Part shown: piece by piece, positions 10,237-19,069 of the stretch
Layout of the letters: each line of letters starts with the position of its first letter
Numbering within the stretch: the first letter of the stretch is position 1
Assembly (NCBI RefSeq): GCF_000252445.1
Contig: NC_017790.1
Coordinates: forward strand, 2,799,087 to 2,863,086
DNA length: 64,000 nucleotides
Source: Deinococcus gobiensis I-0
GTDB taxonomy: Bacteria > Deinococcota > Deinococci > Deinococcales > Deinococcaceae
Reading direction: 5' to 3'
Program-made: the position numbers and the translations under genes
Notes under the pieces: generated by a model
Told to the model about the DNA's origin: nothing
Database searches by the model: none
The model's input: only the letters and a program-made list of their open reading frames with translations

Positions 10237-11225
10237 CCGCCCAGCCGAACGTCCCCCTGCCCCCCGCGCCCGCGCCGCTGTCGTGGATCGACGCGCTGCC
10301 CCAGGCCGTGCTGCTCACGCAGGGCGGGCTGGTCACGCGCCTGAACGCCGCCGCCGTGCGGCTGTGGGGGGTGCCGCAGGACCGCGCCGCCGGCCGGCCG
10401 GTGCTGGAGGTCGTGCGCCGTCACACCCTGGAAACGCTGCTGGAACGCGGCGGCGAGCTGGAGCTGGAGGCCGGCGGACGTACCCTGCGCTGTACCGCCA
10501 CCCGGGACCACGAGGGGACCGGGGAGTACGCAGCCCTGATCGTCGAGGACATCACCGAACACCGCCGCCGCGAGGCCGAACTGCGCGAGGCGACGGCGGT
10601 GCTGTCGCACGAGTTCCGCACGCCGGTCGCGGCGCTGCGCGGCGTGCTCGAAGCCCTGGAATACGACATGCCTGACGACCTCGCGCAGAATTTCGTGCGC
10701 CAGGGCCTCCAGGAGACCGAGCGGCTCGCGCGGCTCGTCGAGGACCTCGCCGTGGGCTTCCGGCCCACCCGCGCGCGCACCCTGGCGCTGGCCGAGGCCT
10801 TCGCGCGCGCCGAGCGGCTGCTGGGCAGCGAACTCTCGGCGCGGCAGGCCAGCCTGAGCTTCGGGCAGGACTACCTCGTGCGGGCCGACCCCGACAAGCT
10901 GCTCCAGGTGCTGCTCAATCTCATCGAGAACGCGCTGAAGTACGGCCCGCCGGGGCAGCCGGTCCAGGTGGTGACCACGCTGCGCGGCACCTGGGTCGAG
11001 GTCTGCGTGCTCGACCGGGGCGTGCCCCTGAACGACACCGAGAGCCTGTTCCGGGCACACACGCGCGGGCGCGCGGCCACCGGCCAGGGCAGCGGCATGG
11101 GCCTGTACATCGTGCGCAGCATCGTGCAGGGCTGGGGCGGCCAGGTCTGGGTCGAGCGCCAGGGCGACCACAACGCCTTCTGCTTCACGCTGCCGGGGGT
11201 GGCGGGCATCGGCGAGCCGCGCTGA
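10233..11225 (+). CDS. phoR: Sensor histidine kinase PhoR-like, soluble
   Basis: A 330-residue histidine kinase coupled to phoB by an ATGA overlap. No membrane helix is visible, unlike enterobacterial PhoR. Residues about 15-110 form a PAS-like sensor (LLTQGGLVTRLNAAAVRLWG...GEYAALIVEDITEHRRRE). The dimerisation/phospho-acceptor helix is AVLSHEFRTPVAALRG (His near residue 126). The ATPase domain has LLNLIENALKYGP (N box) and GSGMGLYIVRSIVQGWGG (G box). The G1 box reads DRGVP where DxGxG is usual. The phosphate role is inferred from phoB and phoU on either side. Confidence 0.82.
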
Positions 11226-11282
11226 GGCCGCCTCCACACGCCCTGTTTTTCCGTCCAGGCTCCTGCCCGACCGGGGCCGCAG

Positions 11283-11316
11283 CCTGACCGTTCCCTGACT
11301 TGCCGAGTGCTACGGT
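11283..11316 (+). promoter_or_regulatory. Putative Pho box and promoter of phoU
   Basis: CCTGAC at 11283-11288 and at 11294-11299 form a direct repeat of 11-nt period, matching the CTGAC core found before phoB. The -10 box TACGGT is at 11311-11316. A GAGG Shine-Dalgarno (11322-11325) lies 8 nt before ATG 11334. Confidence 0.45.
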
Positions 11317-11333
11317 GGCCCGAGGTTACAAGC

Positions 11334-11975
11334 ATGCGTGAGACCCTGGAAACTGACCTGAGAGCCGCACTGAACGGTGCCCTGAACATGCTCGGCACCG
11401 TCGAGCAGATGTTGCCGGTGGCGGCCGACGTGCTGCTGCGCGAACAGGCCGACCGCCTGGAGGAAATCCGCTCGCTCGACCGCGAGGTGGACGCCCAGGA
11501 AGCCGCGCTGGAAGCCGAGTGCCTGCGGATCATCGCGCTGCACCAACCGGTGGCGCGCGACCTGCGGCTCGTGGCCCTGATCCTCAAGAGCCTCTCCGAC
11601 ATCGAGCGCATGGGCGACTACGCCGTGCACGTGGCCGAGGACGGCGCCGAACTGGCGCAGTCGCCGGCCCTCAAGCGCTACATCAACCTGGGCCGGATGC
11701 TCGAGCGTCTGGGCGAGATGAGCCAGAACCTGCGCACCGCCCTGGCCGACCGCGACGTGACCCGCGCCGAGCAGACCACCGTGATGGACGACGAGGTCGA
11801 CGAGTTGTACGAGCAGATCCAGCGCGAACTCGTGACCTACATGCTCGAAGACCCGCGCAACATCTCCAAGGCCCTGACCCTGATGCGCGTGGGCCGCAGC
11901 CTGGAGCGCATCGGCGACCACATGGAGAACATTTCCGAGCGGGTGCGCTACTGGGTCACGGGCGCGCGCGACTGA
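11334..11975 (+). CDS. phoU: Phosphate transport/signalling protein PhoU
   Basis: Metal-binding helical-bundle protein that links the Pst phosphate transporter to PhoR and keeps the Pho regulon off when phosphate is ample. The 213-residue product has the two PhoU repeats: ALEAECLRIIALHQPVARDL with RLVALILKSLSDIERMGDYA in the first, and YMLEDPRNISKALTLMRVGRSLERIGDHMENISE in the second. These hold the conserved E/DxxxD metal ligands. ATG 11334 is preceded by GAGG at 8 nt. It has its own promoter, separate from phoB-phoR, with a matching direct repeat. No pst genes are in the window. Confidence 0.92.
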   Translation: MRETLETDLRAALNGALNMLGTVEQMLPVAADVLLREQADRLEEIRSLDREVDAQEAALEAECLRIIALHQPVARDLRLVALILKSLSDIERMGDYAVHVAEDGAELAQSPALKRYINLGRMLERLGEMSQNLRTALADRDVTRAEQTTVMDDEVDELYEQIQRELVTYMLEDPRNISKALTLMRVGRSLERIGDHMENISERVRYWVTGARD

Positions 11976-12036
11976 CCCGGAGCCTGCCGGGGGCGGGGGC
12001 GATCCGGGCCCTGGCCCCCGCCTGACGCCCGCAGGC

Positions 12037-12042
12037 TATCCT
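12037..12042 (+). promoter_or_regulatory. Leaderless promoter of peroxiredoxin
   Basis: TATCCT ends 6 nt before ATG 12049. Confidence 0.6.
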
Positions 12043-12048
12043 GACGCC

Positions 12049-12504
12049 ATGAGCCTCGTCGGTCAGCCGGCCCCCGATTTCACCCTGCCCGCCTCGACCG
12101 GGCAGGCCGTCACCCTGAGCAGCTACCGGGGCCACAGCGCCGTCGTGCTGGTGTTCTACCCGCTGGATTTCAGCCCGGTGTGCAGCATGCAGCTTCCCGA
12201 GTACTCGGGCCGCCAGGACGACTTCGCCGAGGCGGGCGCGGCGGTGCTGGGCATCAACCGCGACAGCGTGCACGCACACAAGGCCTGGGCGGCCGAGTAC
12301 GGCATCGACGTGCCGCTGCTGGCCGACATGCGCCTGGACGTGGCGCGGCTCTACGGGGTCGCCATCGACGACCGGGGCATCAGCGGCCGGGCCGTGTTCC
12401 TGATCGACAAGGAAGGCGTGATCCGCTACGCCCACGTCGAGGAAAAGACGAGCGACTACACCGTGCGCCCCGAGCAAGTCCTCGCGCAGCTCCGGGCGCT
12501 GTAG
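12049..12504 (+). CDS. Peroxiredoxin (BCP/AhpC-TSA family), single Cys
   Basis: Thiol peroxidase reducing H2O2 and organic peroxides. The 151-residue thioredoxin-fold protein starts VGQPAPDFTLPAS and has FYPLDFSPVCSMQLPEY, where Cys45 is the peroxidatic residue; the PxxxTxxC signature carries Ser in place of Thr. No second cysteine exists in the sequence, so it must act as a 1-Cys enzyme or use an external thiol. The C-terminal GRAVFLIDKEGVIRYAHVE matches the family. It is leaderless and convergent with an MFS transporter gene 10 nt away. Confidence 0.87.
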   Translation: MSLVGQPAPDFTLPASTGQAVTLSSYRGHSAVVLVFYPLDFSPVCSMQLPEYSGRQDDFAEAGAAVLGINRDSVHAHKAWAAEYGIDVPLLADMRLDVARLYGVAIDDRGISGRAVFLIDKEGVIRYAHVEEKTSDYTVRPEQVLAQLRAL

Positions 12505-12514
12505 GGCGCGCCCC

Positions 12515-13723
12515 TCAGGTCCCGCCCGCCCGGTGCACGAGGCCGCGCCCCGGCCACAGGTAATACAGTTCGGTGAGCAGGAACACGGCCGCCCCCAGGC
12601 CGAACACGCCCGCCTGCCCGCCGAACTGCCACGCCGCGCCGCCCAGCAGCGGCCCCGCCGAGTACCCCAGCGACTCGACCGCCATGACGGCGCCCCAGGC
12701 GGCGGCGCGGTGCTGGGCCGGCAGCGTGCGCGCCACCAGCCCGTTCCAGCCGGCCATGAAGGCCCCGTAGCCCACGCCCAGCAGCGGCGCGACGACCCAC
12801 AGCCGCGAGCGGACCTCGGGGCCGCCAGAGACGGCGACGAGGGCGAAGACGGCGGCGAGCAGCAGCAGCCCCGGCGTCAGCGCCCGCCGGGGATGGACCT
12901 GGTCGGCGAGGCGGCCCAGCAGCCCCAGGCTCAGGGCGAAGGCCGCCGCCGCCGCCAGCCCCGGCCCCGCGAGGTCGCGCAGCCCCAGCCCCAGGTGCGC
13001 GAGCAGCGGGTACAGCAGCGTGACCAGCAGCCCCGGGGCCAGCGTCTGCGCGAAGGCGGCGGGCAGCAGCACCGCCACCCGGCCCCACTCACGCCCCCAT
13101 CCCGGCTGGGGCGCGGCCTGGCCGGGCACCGGGGGCTCGCCCGGCCGCGCCGTCTCCGGGGCAGGCAGGCGAAGCCGCCACAGCCCCAGGGCCAGCAGCA
13201 CCGCCAGCCCCTGCGCGCCCAGCAGCAGGGTCCAGCCCGAGCGCGAACTGCCCTGGATGAGTGGCCCGACCAGCAGCACCCCCGCGAGAATGGCCGGGGC
13301 CACGCTGAGGTTGCTGACCGCCAGCGCCCGCGCAGTGCGTCCCGGCCGCGCCAGCGCCTGCGATACGCTCATCAGGCCGGGCCACAGCGTCCCGAAGACC
13401 AGACCCCACAGCGCGCAGGCCAGCACCCCCCACCACGCCGAGGGCCACAACCGCGTGCCCAGCACTGTGAGCAGCCCCAGCAGCGCGCCCAGGCCCAGCA
13501 CCCGTCCCAGGCCCCAGCGCTCGGACACGAGGCCCATCGGCCCCTTGCCCAGCGCGTCGGCGAGGTAGTGCGCCCCGACCATCGCCCCGATCACCGCCGG
13601 ACCCAGGCCCAGCCCCGGCCCCAGCAGCGGCAGCGCCGCCACGAAAAAGCCGGTGCGCACCAGTTCCGAGGCCAGCAGCAGCGCCAGAAGCTGAAGCATG
13701 GTCAGGGGACGGGTCCACAGCAC
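12515..13723 (-). CDS. MFS transporter
   Basis: A 402-residue major facilitator with about 12 hydrophobic segments in two six-helix halves, an internal Arg-rich loop (RLRLPAPETARPGEPP) in the middle, and an MFS loop 2-3 like element (DALGKGPMGLVSERWGLGRV). Substrate is unknown; efflux is a guess. The start is GTG 13723, set by TAGACT 6 nt upstream (leaderless). It is unrelated in position to the second MFS gene at 14942-16172 and reads in the same direction as the small membrane protein upstream. Confidence 0.75.
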   Translation of the reverse strand: MLWTRPLTMLQLLALLLASELVRTGFFVAALPLLGPGLGLGPAVIGAMVGAHYLADALGKGPMGLVSERWGLGRVLGLGALLGLLTVLGTRLWPSAWWGVLACALWGLVFGTLWPGLMSVSQALARPGRTARALAVSNLSVAPAILAGVLLVGPLIQGSSRSGWTLLLGAQGLAVLLALGLWRLRLPAPETARPGEPPVPGQAAPQPGWGREWGRVAVLLPAAFAQTLAPGLLVTLLYPLLAHLGLGLRDLAGPGLAAAAAFALSLGLLGRLADQVHPRRALTPGLLLLAAVFALVAVSGGPEVRSRLWVVAPLLGVGYGAFMAGWNGLVARTLPAQHRAAAWGAVMAVESLGYSAGPLLGGAAWQFGGQAGVFGLGAAVFLLTELYYLWPGRGLVHRAGGT

Positions 13724-13729
13724 CTGCCG

Positions 13730-13735
13730 AGTCTA
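13730..13735 (-). promoter_or_regulatory. Leaderless promoter of MFS gene
   Basis: TAGACT on the minus strand, 6 nt before GTG 13723. Confidence 0.6.
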
Positions 13736-13753
13736 CCGGGCCGGGGCGCGGGA

Positions 13754-14098
13754 TCAGCCGCGCCTGCGCTCCTCCTGCTCCCGCAGCGCGGCCCAGTCCT
13801 CGTAGGCCAGCGCCGGCAGCAGCGCGAAGCTGCCGGCGAAGAGCGTGGCGAGCGCCGCCGGGACCCGCACGGCCGTCTTGCCCTCCAGCACGAGATACAG
13901 CGCGCCCAGGGTGCTGAGCGCCCCGATGTCCGCGAACATCACGCGGGCGAAAGCGCTGCGGCGCAGGGTGTCGCGCGTGCCGAGTTCACCGCCCCGGCGG
14001 CGGCCGAATACGGCGGTCAGGACCAGCATCGCCAGCAGCGACAGCAGCAGCCGCAGGCGTTCGGGACTGGGGCGGCGGTAGACGTCCAGGGGAGGCAT
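13754..14098 (-). CDS. Small membrane protein, unrecognised
   Basis: I do not recognise this 114-residue protein. Two or three membrane segments are visible (LRLLLSLLAMLVLTAVFG, residues 15-32; MFADIGALSTLGALYLVL; and AALATLFAGSFALLPALAY), with a basic loop between the first two and a charged tail (REQEERRRG). ATG 14098 is 5 nt after TACCCT, a leaderless start. Its stop lies 30 nt upstream of the MFS start at 13723, but that gene has its own promoter. Confidence 0.6.
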   Translation of the reverse strand: MPPLDVYRRPSPERLRLLLSLLAMLVLTAVFGRRRGGELGTRDTLRRSAFARVMFADIGALSTLGALYLVLEGKTAVRVPAALATLFAGSFALLPALAYEDWAALREQEERRRG

Positions 14099-14103
14099 AG
14101 GTC

Positions 14104-14109
14104 AGGGTA
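14104..14109 (-). promoter_or_regulatory. Leaderless promoter
   Basis: TACCCT on the minus strand, 5 nt before ATG 14098. Confidence 0.5.
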
Positions 14110-14210
14110 GCGCCGCGACGCGGCGGGCATACCGGGACCCGCCCACAGACACGGGAGCGCCCGGCGGGTTTCCCCTGCCGGGCGCGCGTCGCCTGTCCGG
14201 GTCTGTGCCC

Positions 14211-14933
14211 TCAGAGGTCCAGACGGATCAGGAAACGGCCGCACGACGGGCACTTCACGGGGGGAAGCTTGCCCTGCGCGGCCTTCTGCTGGATGTTGAC
14301 CGGCAGCACCACGTTGCAGGCCGAGCAGCGCCCGCCCTTGACCTCGGCGACGCCCACACCCTTTTTCGCCTTGCGGATCACGTCGTACTCGCGCACCGTG
14401 CGGGCGTCCAGGCTGCCCACGAGTTCGGCGCGCTCCTGGCGGGTGCCCTCGCCCTGGGCACGCAGGTCCTCGATGCGCCGCTCGTCGGCCTCTTCCAGGC
14501 TGCCCAGGCCGGGGCGCAGGGCGCGGTGCTCGGCGCGCAGGCCCGCCGCACGGTCGCCCAGTTCCTGCCGGCGCTCGCGCAGCGGCACGAGGTCTTCTTC
14601 CATCTCCTCGGCGCGCTCCTGGAGCATCTGGATACGGCTGCCGAACTGACTCTGGGCGCGGGCGTCGAAGGCGTTCTTGTCCTGCTCCTCCTGCGCGCGC
14701 TTGATCTGCTCACGGGTGCCCGCGAGGTCCTGCTCCTGGGCGCGCAGCTTCTTCTCGACGCCCTCCAGCGAGATTTCGGTGTCTTCCAGTTCGTTGTTCA
14801 GGCGGTCCTGCTCGGCGCGGGCGGCGCGCAGGTCCGCCGGAATGTTGCCTTCCTCGTCTCGCAGGCGGTCGAGGTTCAGGTCGAGTTCCTGAACGCGGTG
14901 CAGACGTTGAAGGGGTCCGGTCTCACTCATCAT
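14211..14933 (-). CDS. Coiled-coil protein with C-terminal zinc ribbon
   Basis: A 240-residue protein of the C4 zinc-ribbon/coiled-coil family found near housekeeping genes in many bacteria. Residues about 10-170 are a long charged heptad-rich coiled coil (RLHRVQELDLNLDRLRDEEG onward). The C-terminus carries two knuckles, CSAC and CPSC, spaced about 26 residues apart, forming a zinc ribbon (GGRCSACNVVLPVNIQQ...VKCPSCGRFLIRLDL). Function is not established; nucleic-acid or scaffold roles have been suggested for related proteins. There are two adjacent ATG codons at 14933 and 14930; the first is 5 nt after TAGACT. Confidence 0.78.
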   Translation of the reverse strand: MMSETGPLQRLHRVQELDLNLDRLRDEEGNIPADLRAARAEQDRLNNELEDTEISLEGVEKKLRAQEQDLAGTREQIKRAQEEQDKNAFDARAQSQFGSRIQMLQERAEEMEEDLVPLRERRQELGDRAAGLRAEHRALRPGLGSLEEADERRIEDLRAQGEGTRQERAELVGSLDARTVREYDVIRKAKKGVGVAEVKGGRCSACNVVLPVNIQQKAAQGKLPPVKCPSCGRFLIRLDL

Positions 14934-14938
14934 CTGGC

Positions 14939-14944
14939 AGTCTA
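14939..14944 (-). promoter_or_regulatory. Leaderless promoter overlapping the upstream MFS stop codon
   Basis: TAGACT, 5 nt before ATG 14933. Its first three bases are also the TAG stop of the frameshifted MFS gene. Confidence 0.55.
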
Positions 14945-16172
14945 ACGCGCGCCGGCCTCGGCAGGGCCGCGCGGCGCGCGCATGGCCGGACGGTAAAGCC
15001 CCAGATAGATCGCCACGAGGCTCAGGGCGTACATCGCCAGGGTCCAGGCGAACAGGGCGTTAAAGGCCGTCCCGAAGGGCAGCGCGCCGCGCACCACCCC
15101 CGAGAGCAGGCTGCTGACCGCCCAGCCGGTGTCCCAGGCCAGGGTGTTGACAGCCGAGTACATGGGCCGGTCCTCCTCGGGCAGCGCCGACATGGCATAG
15201 GCGCTGTAGACCGGCCCCGCCGCGTTCATCAGGGCGCCGCGCGTGAACAGCGCCGCCGTGACCAGCCACAGGGACGGCGCGAAGCCCAGCATCGCCAGGA
15301 AGGGCAGGCTGCTGGCCTGCACCAGCAGCACGGCCTGGAGGGGCCCCAGACGGCGCACGAGGAGGGGTTGCAGCAGCGCCGTGGCCGCCGTCGCCAGGCT
15401 GGCCCAGGCGAACAGCGTGCCCAGCCCCGCGTAGCTGATCCCGAACTTGCCCTCGATATAGATGTTCAGGAAGGGAATGGTGGCCCCCGCCCCCAGCCCC
15501 ACGAGGACGTTCGGCGCGACCAGCCGGGCCATCGTGCCCTTGTCGCGCACCGCCAGCGAGCGGCCCGGCGCGCGGGCGCGACCACTGGGTTTCAGGGCCA
15601 GCACCGGCAGCAGCCCGGCGAGTTGCAGCGCGGCGGCGACCAGCAGCGCGGTCCGCAGCGCCCCCAACCCCGTCCGGCGCCGTGTCGGTCGCGGCGGCGA
15701 AGGCCTCGGGCACGCGCCCGCCCAGCAGGTTGCCCACGAAGCCCGCGCCGGTCATCAGGGCGCTCTGCACGCTGAACAGGGTCATGCGCGAGCGCTCGTC
15801 GCTGTTGTTGGCCATGAAGGGCCCGCCCGCGACCACGCTCAGGGCCGCCCCCGCCCCCTGCACGAGCGCCCCGACGATGGCGAGGCCCGCGCCCCCTGCC
15901 AGGGCCAGCAGCGCCAGCCCGACGAGGCTGAGCAGCGCCCCGAGCTTGAGGGTGTGCGCGTTGCTGATGCGCCGGGCCAGCGCCACCGCCGGCAGGCTCA
16001 GGGCCGCCAGGGTCAGCGCGGGCAGCGCGTTGATGAGGCCCTGCCACTCGGCCCCCAGGCCCAGCGACCGCAGATAGAAGTTCAGGAACAGCGCCGTGAA
16101 CGCCTGGGCCAGCCCGAAGCTGAAGGCCGAGGCGAGGTACAGCCACAGCTGCCGCGAAAAGCGCCAGGTCAT
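14942..16172 (-). pseudogene. MFS transporter broken by a +1 frameshift
   Basis: Two open frames together make one 12-helix major facilitator of about 410 residues. The N-terminal frame runs from ATG 16172 (MTWRFSRQLWLYLASAFSFG) through LLGGRVPEAFAAATDTAPDG. The C-terminal frame resumes as GALRTALLVAAALQ and ends in TAG at 14942. The switch falls in a G-rich stretch whose plus-strand runs are C5 at 15661-15665 and C4 at 15668-15671. Dropping one base of the C5 run gives a continuous DGVGALRTALL reading. This is either a real inactivating or phase-variable insertion or a sequencing error. ATG 16172 overlaps the nth stop (ATGA), so the gene is coupled to nth. Confidence 0.75.
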
Positions 16173-16858
16173 GCCGGGCGGCCCGGCGCCGGGAGGTCCA
16201 CGCCGACCTGCGGGCAGAAGGGCCGCATGACGCACTCGCCGCACAGGGGCCGGCGCGCGGCGCACACCCGGCGGCCGTGCAGGATCAGCGCGTGGTGCAA
16301 AAAGACCCAGCGCCCGCGCGGAAAGAGCCGCTCCAGGTCGGCCTCCACCTTGTCGGGGTGGGTCTGGGTACTCAGGCCCAGGCGCCGGGCGAGGCGGCCC
16401 ACGTGGGTGTCCACGGCGATCGCCGGATAGCCGTAGGCGTTGCTGAGGACCACGTTGGCGGTCTTGCGGCCCGCACCGGGCAGGGCGACCACGGCCGCGA
16501 AGTCGTCGGGCACCTCGCCGCCGTGCCGCTCGACAAGCAGCCGGGCCAGCGCGGCGAGGTTGCGCGCCTTGCCCCGGTACAGCCCGATGCGCCGGATGTA
16601 GGGTTCGATGTCCTCGGGGCTGGCCGTGCTCAGGGCGTGGGCGTCGGGGTAGCGGGCAAAGAGGGCGGGGGTGGCGGCGTTCACGCTCACGTCGGTCGCC
16701 TGGGCACTGAGGACCGTGGCGACGAGCAGTTCGAAGGGCGAACGGTAGTCCAGTTCGGTGCGGGCGTCGGGGTACAGCGTTTCCAGGGCCCCGAGCACCT
16801 GGGGGGCGCGGGCCTTCGCGCCGGTGGGCAGGCGCGGCGCGGCAGTCTTGCGGGTCAC
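16169..16858 (-). CDS. nth: Endonuclease III
   Basis: Base-excision-repair glycosylase/AP lyase for oxidised pyrimidines. The 229-residue product has the helix-hairpin-helix ALPGAGRKTANVVL with the catalytic Lys, the catalytic Asp in AVDTHVGRLARRLGL, and a C-terminal [4Fe-4S] loop C-x6-C-x2-C-x5-C (VCAARRPLCGECVMRPFC). GTG 16858 is 7 nt after TAGGCT (leaderless). A Lys/Arg/Pro-rich N-terminus of about 20 residues precedes the catalytic core. It is coupled by ATGA to the frameshifted MFS gene. Confidence 0.93.
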   Translation of the reverse strand: MTRKTAAPRLPTGAKARAPQVLGALETLYPDARTELDYRSPFELLVATVLSAQATDVSVNAATPALFARYPDAHALSTASPEDIEPYIRRIGLYRGKARNLAALARLLVERHGGEVPDDFAAVVALPGAGRKTANVVLSNAYGYPAIAVDTHVGRLARRLGLSTQTHPDKVEADLERLFPRGRWVFLHHALILHGRRVCAARRPLCGECVMRPFCPQVGVDLPAPGRPA

Positions 16859-16865
16859 GCCCCGC

Positions 16866-16871
16866 AGCCTA
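16866..16871 (-). promoter_or_regulatory. Leaderless promoter of nth
   Basis: TAGGCT on the minus strand, 7 nt before GTG 16858. Confidence 0.5.
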
Positions 16872-16965
16872 GAGCATCGGGGAAACGCCCTTCCCGGCGC
16901 TGTCCCGGCCGGAAGGACCCCACCCGCCCCGGAACCCCCGGCCCCCCCGCACCGTACCTATACGC

Positions 16966-17187
16966 ATGAGAGTCGTCTCGCTGATCTTCGGCATCCTGGC
17001 CGCGCTGGGCCTCGTGCTGGGCTTCCTGCCGCTGTTCGGGTGGCTCAACTGGATCGTGGTGCTGCCGCCCGCCCTGCTGGGCCTGGTCTTCGGCGCACTG
17101 AGCCGCGACCGGGGCGCCACCACCCTGAGCGCCGTCGTGACCGCCATCGCCCTGCTGCGGCTGTTCCTGGGCGGCGGCGTGATCTGA
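16966..17187 (+). CDS. Small membrane protein, unrecognised
   Basis: A 73-residue protein with two or three hydrophobic segments (LIFGILAALGLVLGFLPLFG, IVVLPPALLGLVFGAL and SAVVTAIALLRLFLGGGVI) separated by SRDRGATT. It resembles generic small integral membrane proteins; no function can be given. ATG 16966 follows TACCTA (16955-16960) by 5 nt, a leaderless start that supports it being expressed. The tRNA-Trp promoter begins 19 nt after its stop. Confidence 0.6.
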   Translation: MRVVSLIFGILAALGLVLGFLPLFGWLNWIVVLPPALLGLVFGALSRDRGATTLSAVVTAIALLRLFLGGGVI

Positions 17188-17205
17188 GACCGCCGGGGGG
17201 CAGAC

Positions 17206-17234
17206 TTGCGCCCGCTTCCCAGGTGCGCTACTCT
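17206..17234 (+). promoter_or_regulatory. tRNA-Trp promoter
   Basis: TTGCGC (17206-17211), 17-nt spacer, TACTCT (17229-17234). The tRNA begins 30 nt downstream. Confidence 0.6.
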
Positions 17235-17264
17235 GCTCAGGCCTGCGCAGCAGCCGGGCAACGC

Positions 17265-17340
<76 letters not shown>

Positions 17341-17352
17341 GAACATAAATTT

Positions 17353-17381
17353 CCCCCACTTCGCGGTGGGGGATTTTCTTG
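17353..17381 (+). terminator. Terminator after tRNA-Trp
   Basis: CCCCCAC (17353-17359) pairs with GTGGGGG (17366-17372) around a 6-nt loop, followed by ATTTTCTT. Confidence 0.85.
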
Positions 17382-17403
17382 GTCGGCCGCGAGGTGGTCC
17401 GCC

Positions 17404-17721
17404 TCAGGTCGCCGGACCCGTCACCTCGCGCAGCCAGCTCTGGAATTCGGGCAGGGCGCGGTCGAAAGGCAGCGCCACGATCTCGGGCACCTCGTAGGGA
17501 TGCAGCGCGCGCACGCGGGCCTCCAGGGCCGGGTACTGCTCGCCGGTCGTCTTGATGAGCAGCAGGGTCTCGGGGTCCTCGGCGACCTCGCCCTCCCAGC
17601 GGTAGATGCTCTGCACGCCGGGCAGCACGTTGACGCAGCCGGCCAGCCGCTCGCCCACCAGGGTCCGCGCCAGCTCGTGCGCGCGCTCGGGCGGAACCGT
17701 GACCAGAACGACCAGTGACAT
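17404..17721 (-). CDS. cutA: Divalent-cation tolerance protein CutA
   Basis: Small trimeric ferredoxin-like-fold protein of the CutA1 family (PII-like topology), linked historically to copper tolerance although the mechanism is unclear. In 105 residues: SLVVLVTVPPERAHELARTL, GERLAGCVNVLPGVQSIYRWEGE, ETLLLIKTT, and HPYEVPEIVALPF, which is the family signature. ATG 17721 lies 6 nt after TATCGT (leaderless). Confidence 0.92.
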   Translation of the reverse strand: MSLVVLVTVPPERAHELARTLVGERLAGCVNVLPGVQSIYRWEGEVAEDPETLLLIKTTGEQYPALEARVRALHPYEVPEIVALPFDRALPEFQSWLREVTGPAT

Positions 17722-17727
17722 GCCTCC

Positions 17728-17733
17728 ACGATA
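17728..17733 (-). promoter_or_regulatory. Leaderless promoter of cutA
   Basis: TATCGT on the minus strand, 6 nt before ATG 17721. Confidence 0.5.
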
Positions 17734-17821
17734 ACGGACCGTCCGGGGCCTGCGGGCCGGAACGGCCCTTAGGGTTGGCTGCGACTTGTTTCAACTGACC
17801 CGGAGTCGACCGGGCCGGGGT

Positions 17822-18238
17822 TCAGGGCAGGCGCACCAGTTCGCAGTTCTCGGTCTCGCCCGGCGTCCGGGCCGCGTCGGGGGCGATCAGGACCGTCTCG
17901 TTCTTGCCCACGAAGCCCTGGCAGCGCGCGAGTTCCTGGAGGTAGGCCGGATCGGACGCCGAGCGCTCCGCGTCCTGCAAGACGGCCACGTCGCGTTCGA
18001 GCGCCGCGACGCGCACGCGGGTCTCGCGGGTCTCGCGGGTCCAGGTGACGCTGCGGTAGGCGGTGTTGCCGAGCTGAAAGGCGAGCTGCACGATGCCCAG
18101 GCCCAGCAGCAGGCTGGCGATGATGAGGGTCACGGGCAGGCGCTGCCACGCGCGCCAGCGGCCGCGCCAGCTGCCCCGGACGGCGACGGGGCGGCCCGCA
18201 GACAGCGGTGAGGACGAAGGCGCGCGGTGGTCTTCCAT
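17822..18238 (-). CDS. FtsB/DivIC-like septum formation protein
   Basis: A 138-residue bitopic protein with a cytoplasmic Pro/Ser/Arg-rich start, one membrane helix (LPVTLIIASLLLGLGIVQLAF, about residues 36-56) and an external coiled coil (ETRETRVRVAALERDVAVLQDAER). The end pattern DPAYLQELARCQGFVGKNETVLI matches the FtsB/DivIC ending in which DPxYxExxAR precedes a hydrophobic element. In that family the protein bridges FtsL and FtsQ in the divisome. Start ATG 18238 is set by TATCTT 9 nt upstream; the longer frame runs into the divergent gene. The assignment is by pattern only. Confidence 0.6.
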   Translation of the reverse strand: MEDHRAPSSSPLSAGRPVAVRGSWRGRWRAWQRLPVTLIIASLLLGLGIVQLAFQLGNTAYRSVTWTRETRETRVRVAALERDVAVLQDAERSASDPAYLQELARCQGFVGKNETVLIAPDAARTPGETENCELVRLP

Positions 18239-18247
18239 TCGTTCCAG

Positions 18248-18268
18248 AAGATACGCCGCCCCTACACT
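18248..18268. promoter_or_regulatory. Back-to-back divergent -10 boxes
   Basis: TATCTT on the minus strand (18248-18253) serves the FtsB-like gene, and TACACT on the plus strand (18263-18268) is 7 nt before ATG 18276 of the thioesterase. The two boxes are separated by 9 nt, so the two polymerases cannot bind together. Confidence 0.55.
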
Positions 18269-18275
18269 GAAGGGC

Positions 18276-18763
<488 letters not shown>

Positions 18764-18767
<4 letters not shown>

Positions 18768-19024
18768 GCGGCGCGGCCTTCGAGGAGCGCGTGCTGTACC
18801 AGGGCGATCCCTGGGTGCGCCTCGACACCCTGCCCCGGCTGCTGGCCGAGGGCTGGCGGCGCACCCTGTCGGCCGGCGGCGTGGTCAGCGTGATCCGCAC
18901 GCCCTTTCAGTGGGTGATGAGCAGCCCGGTCATCGAGATCGAGACGGGCGGCTACCTGGGCGACGTGGGCCTGTACGTGCCCGAGGTGCAGCTCGCCGAG
19001 GCGCTGGCCCTGCTGGGCGAGTAA
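18764..19024 (+). CDS. Hypothetical protein coupled to thioesterase
   Basis: I do not recognise this 86-residue soluble protein. GTG 18764 overlaps the thioesterase TGA (GTGA), so it is translationally coupled and probably functionally linked. The sequence alternates short beta-prone segments (GGVVSVIRTPFQWVM, PVIEIETGGYLGDVGLYVP) with an amphipathic end helix (EVQLAEALALLGE). There are no metal-binding motifs and no membrane segment. Confidence 0.6.
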
Positions 19025-19069
19025 CGCCGCCCCGCCAGCCCCGCCGGCGGCCCCCGCCGCCCCGCACGC

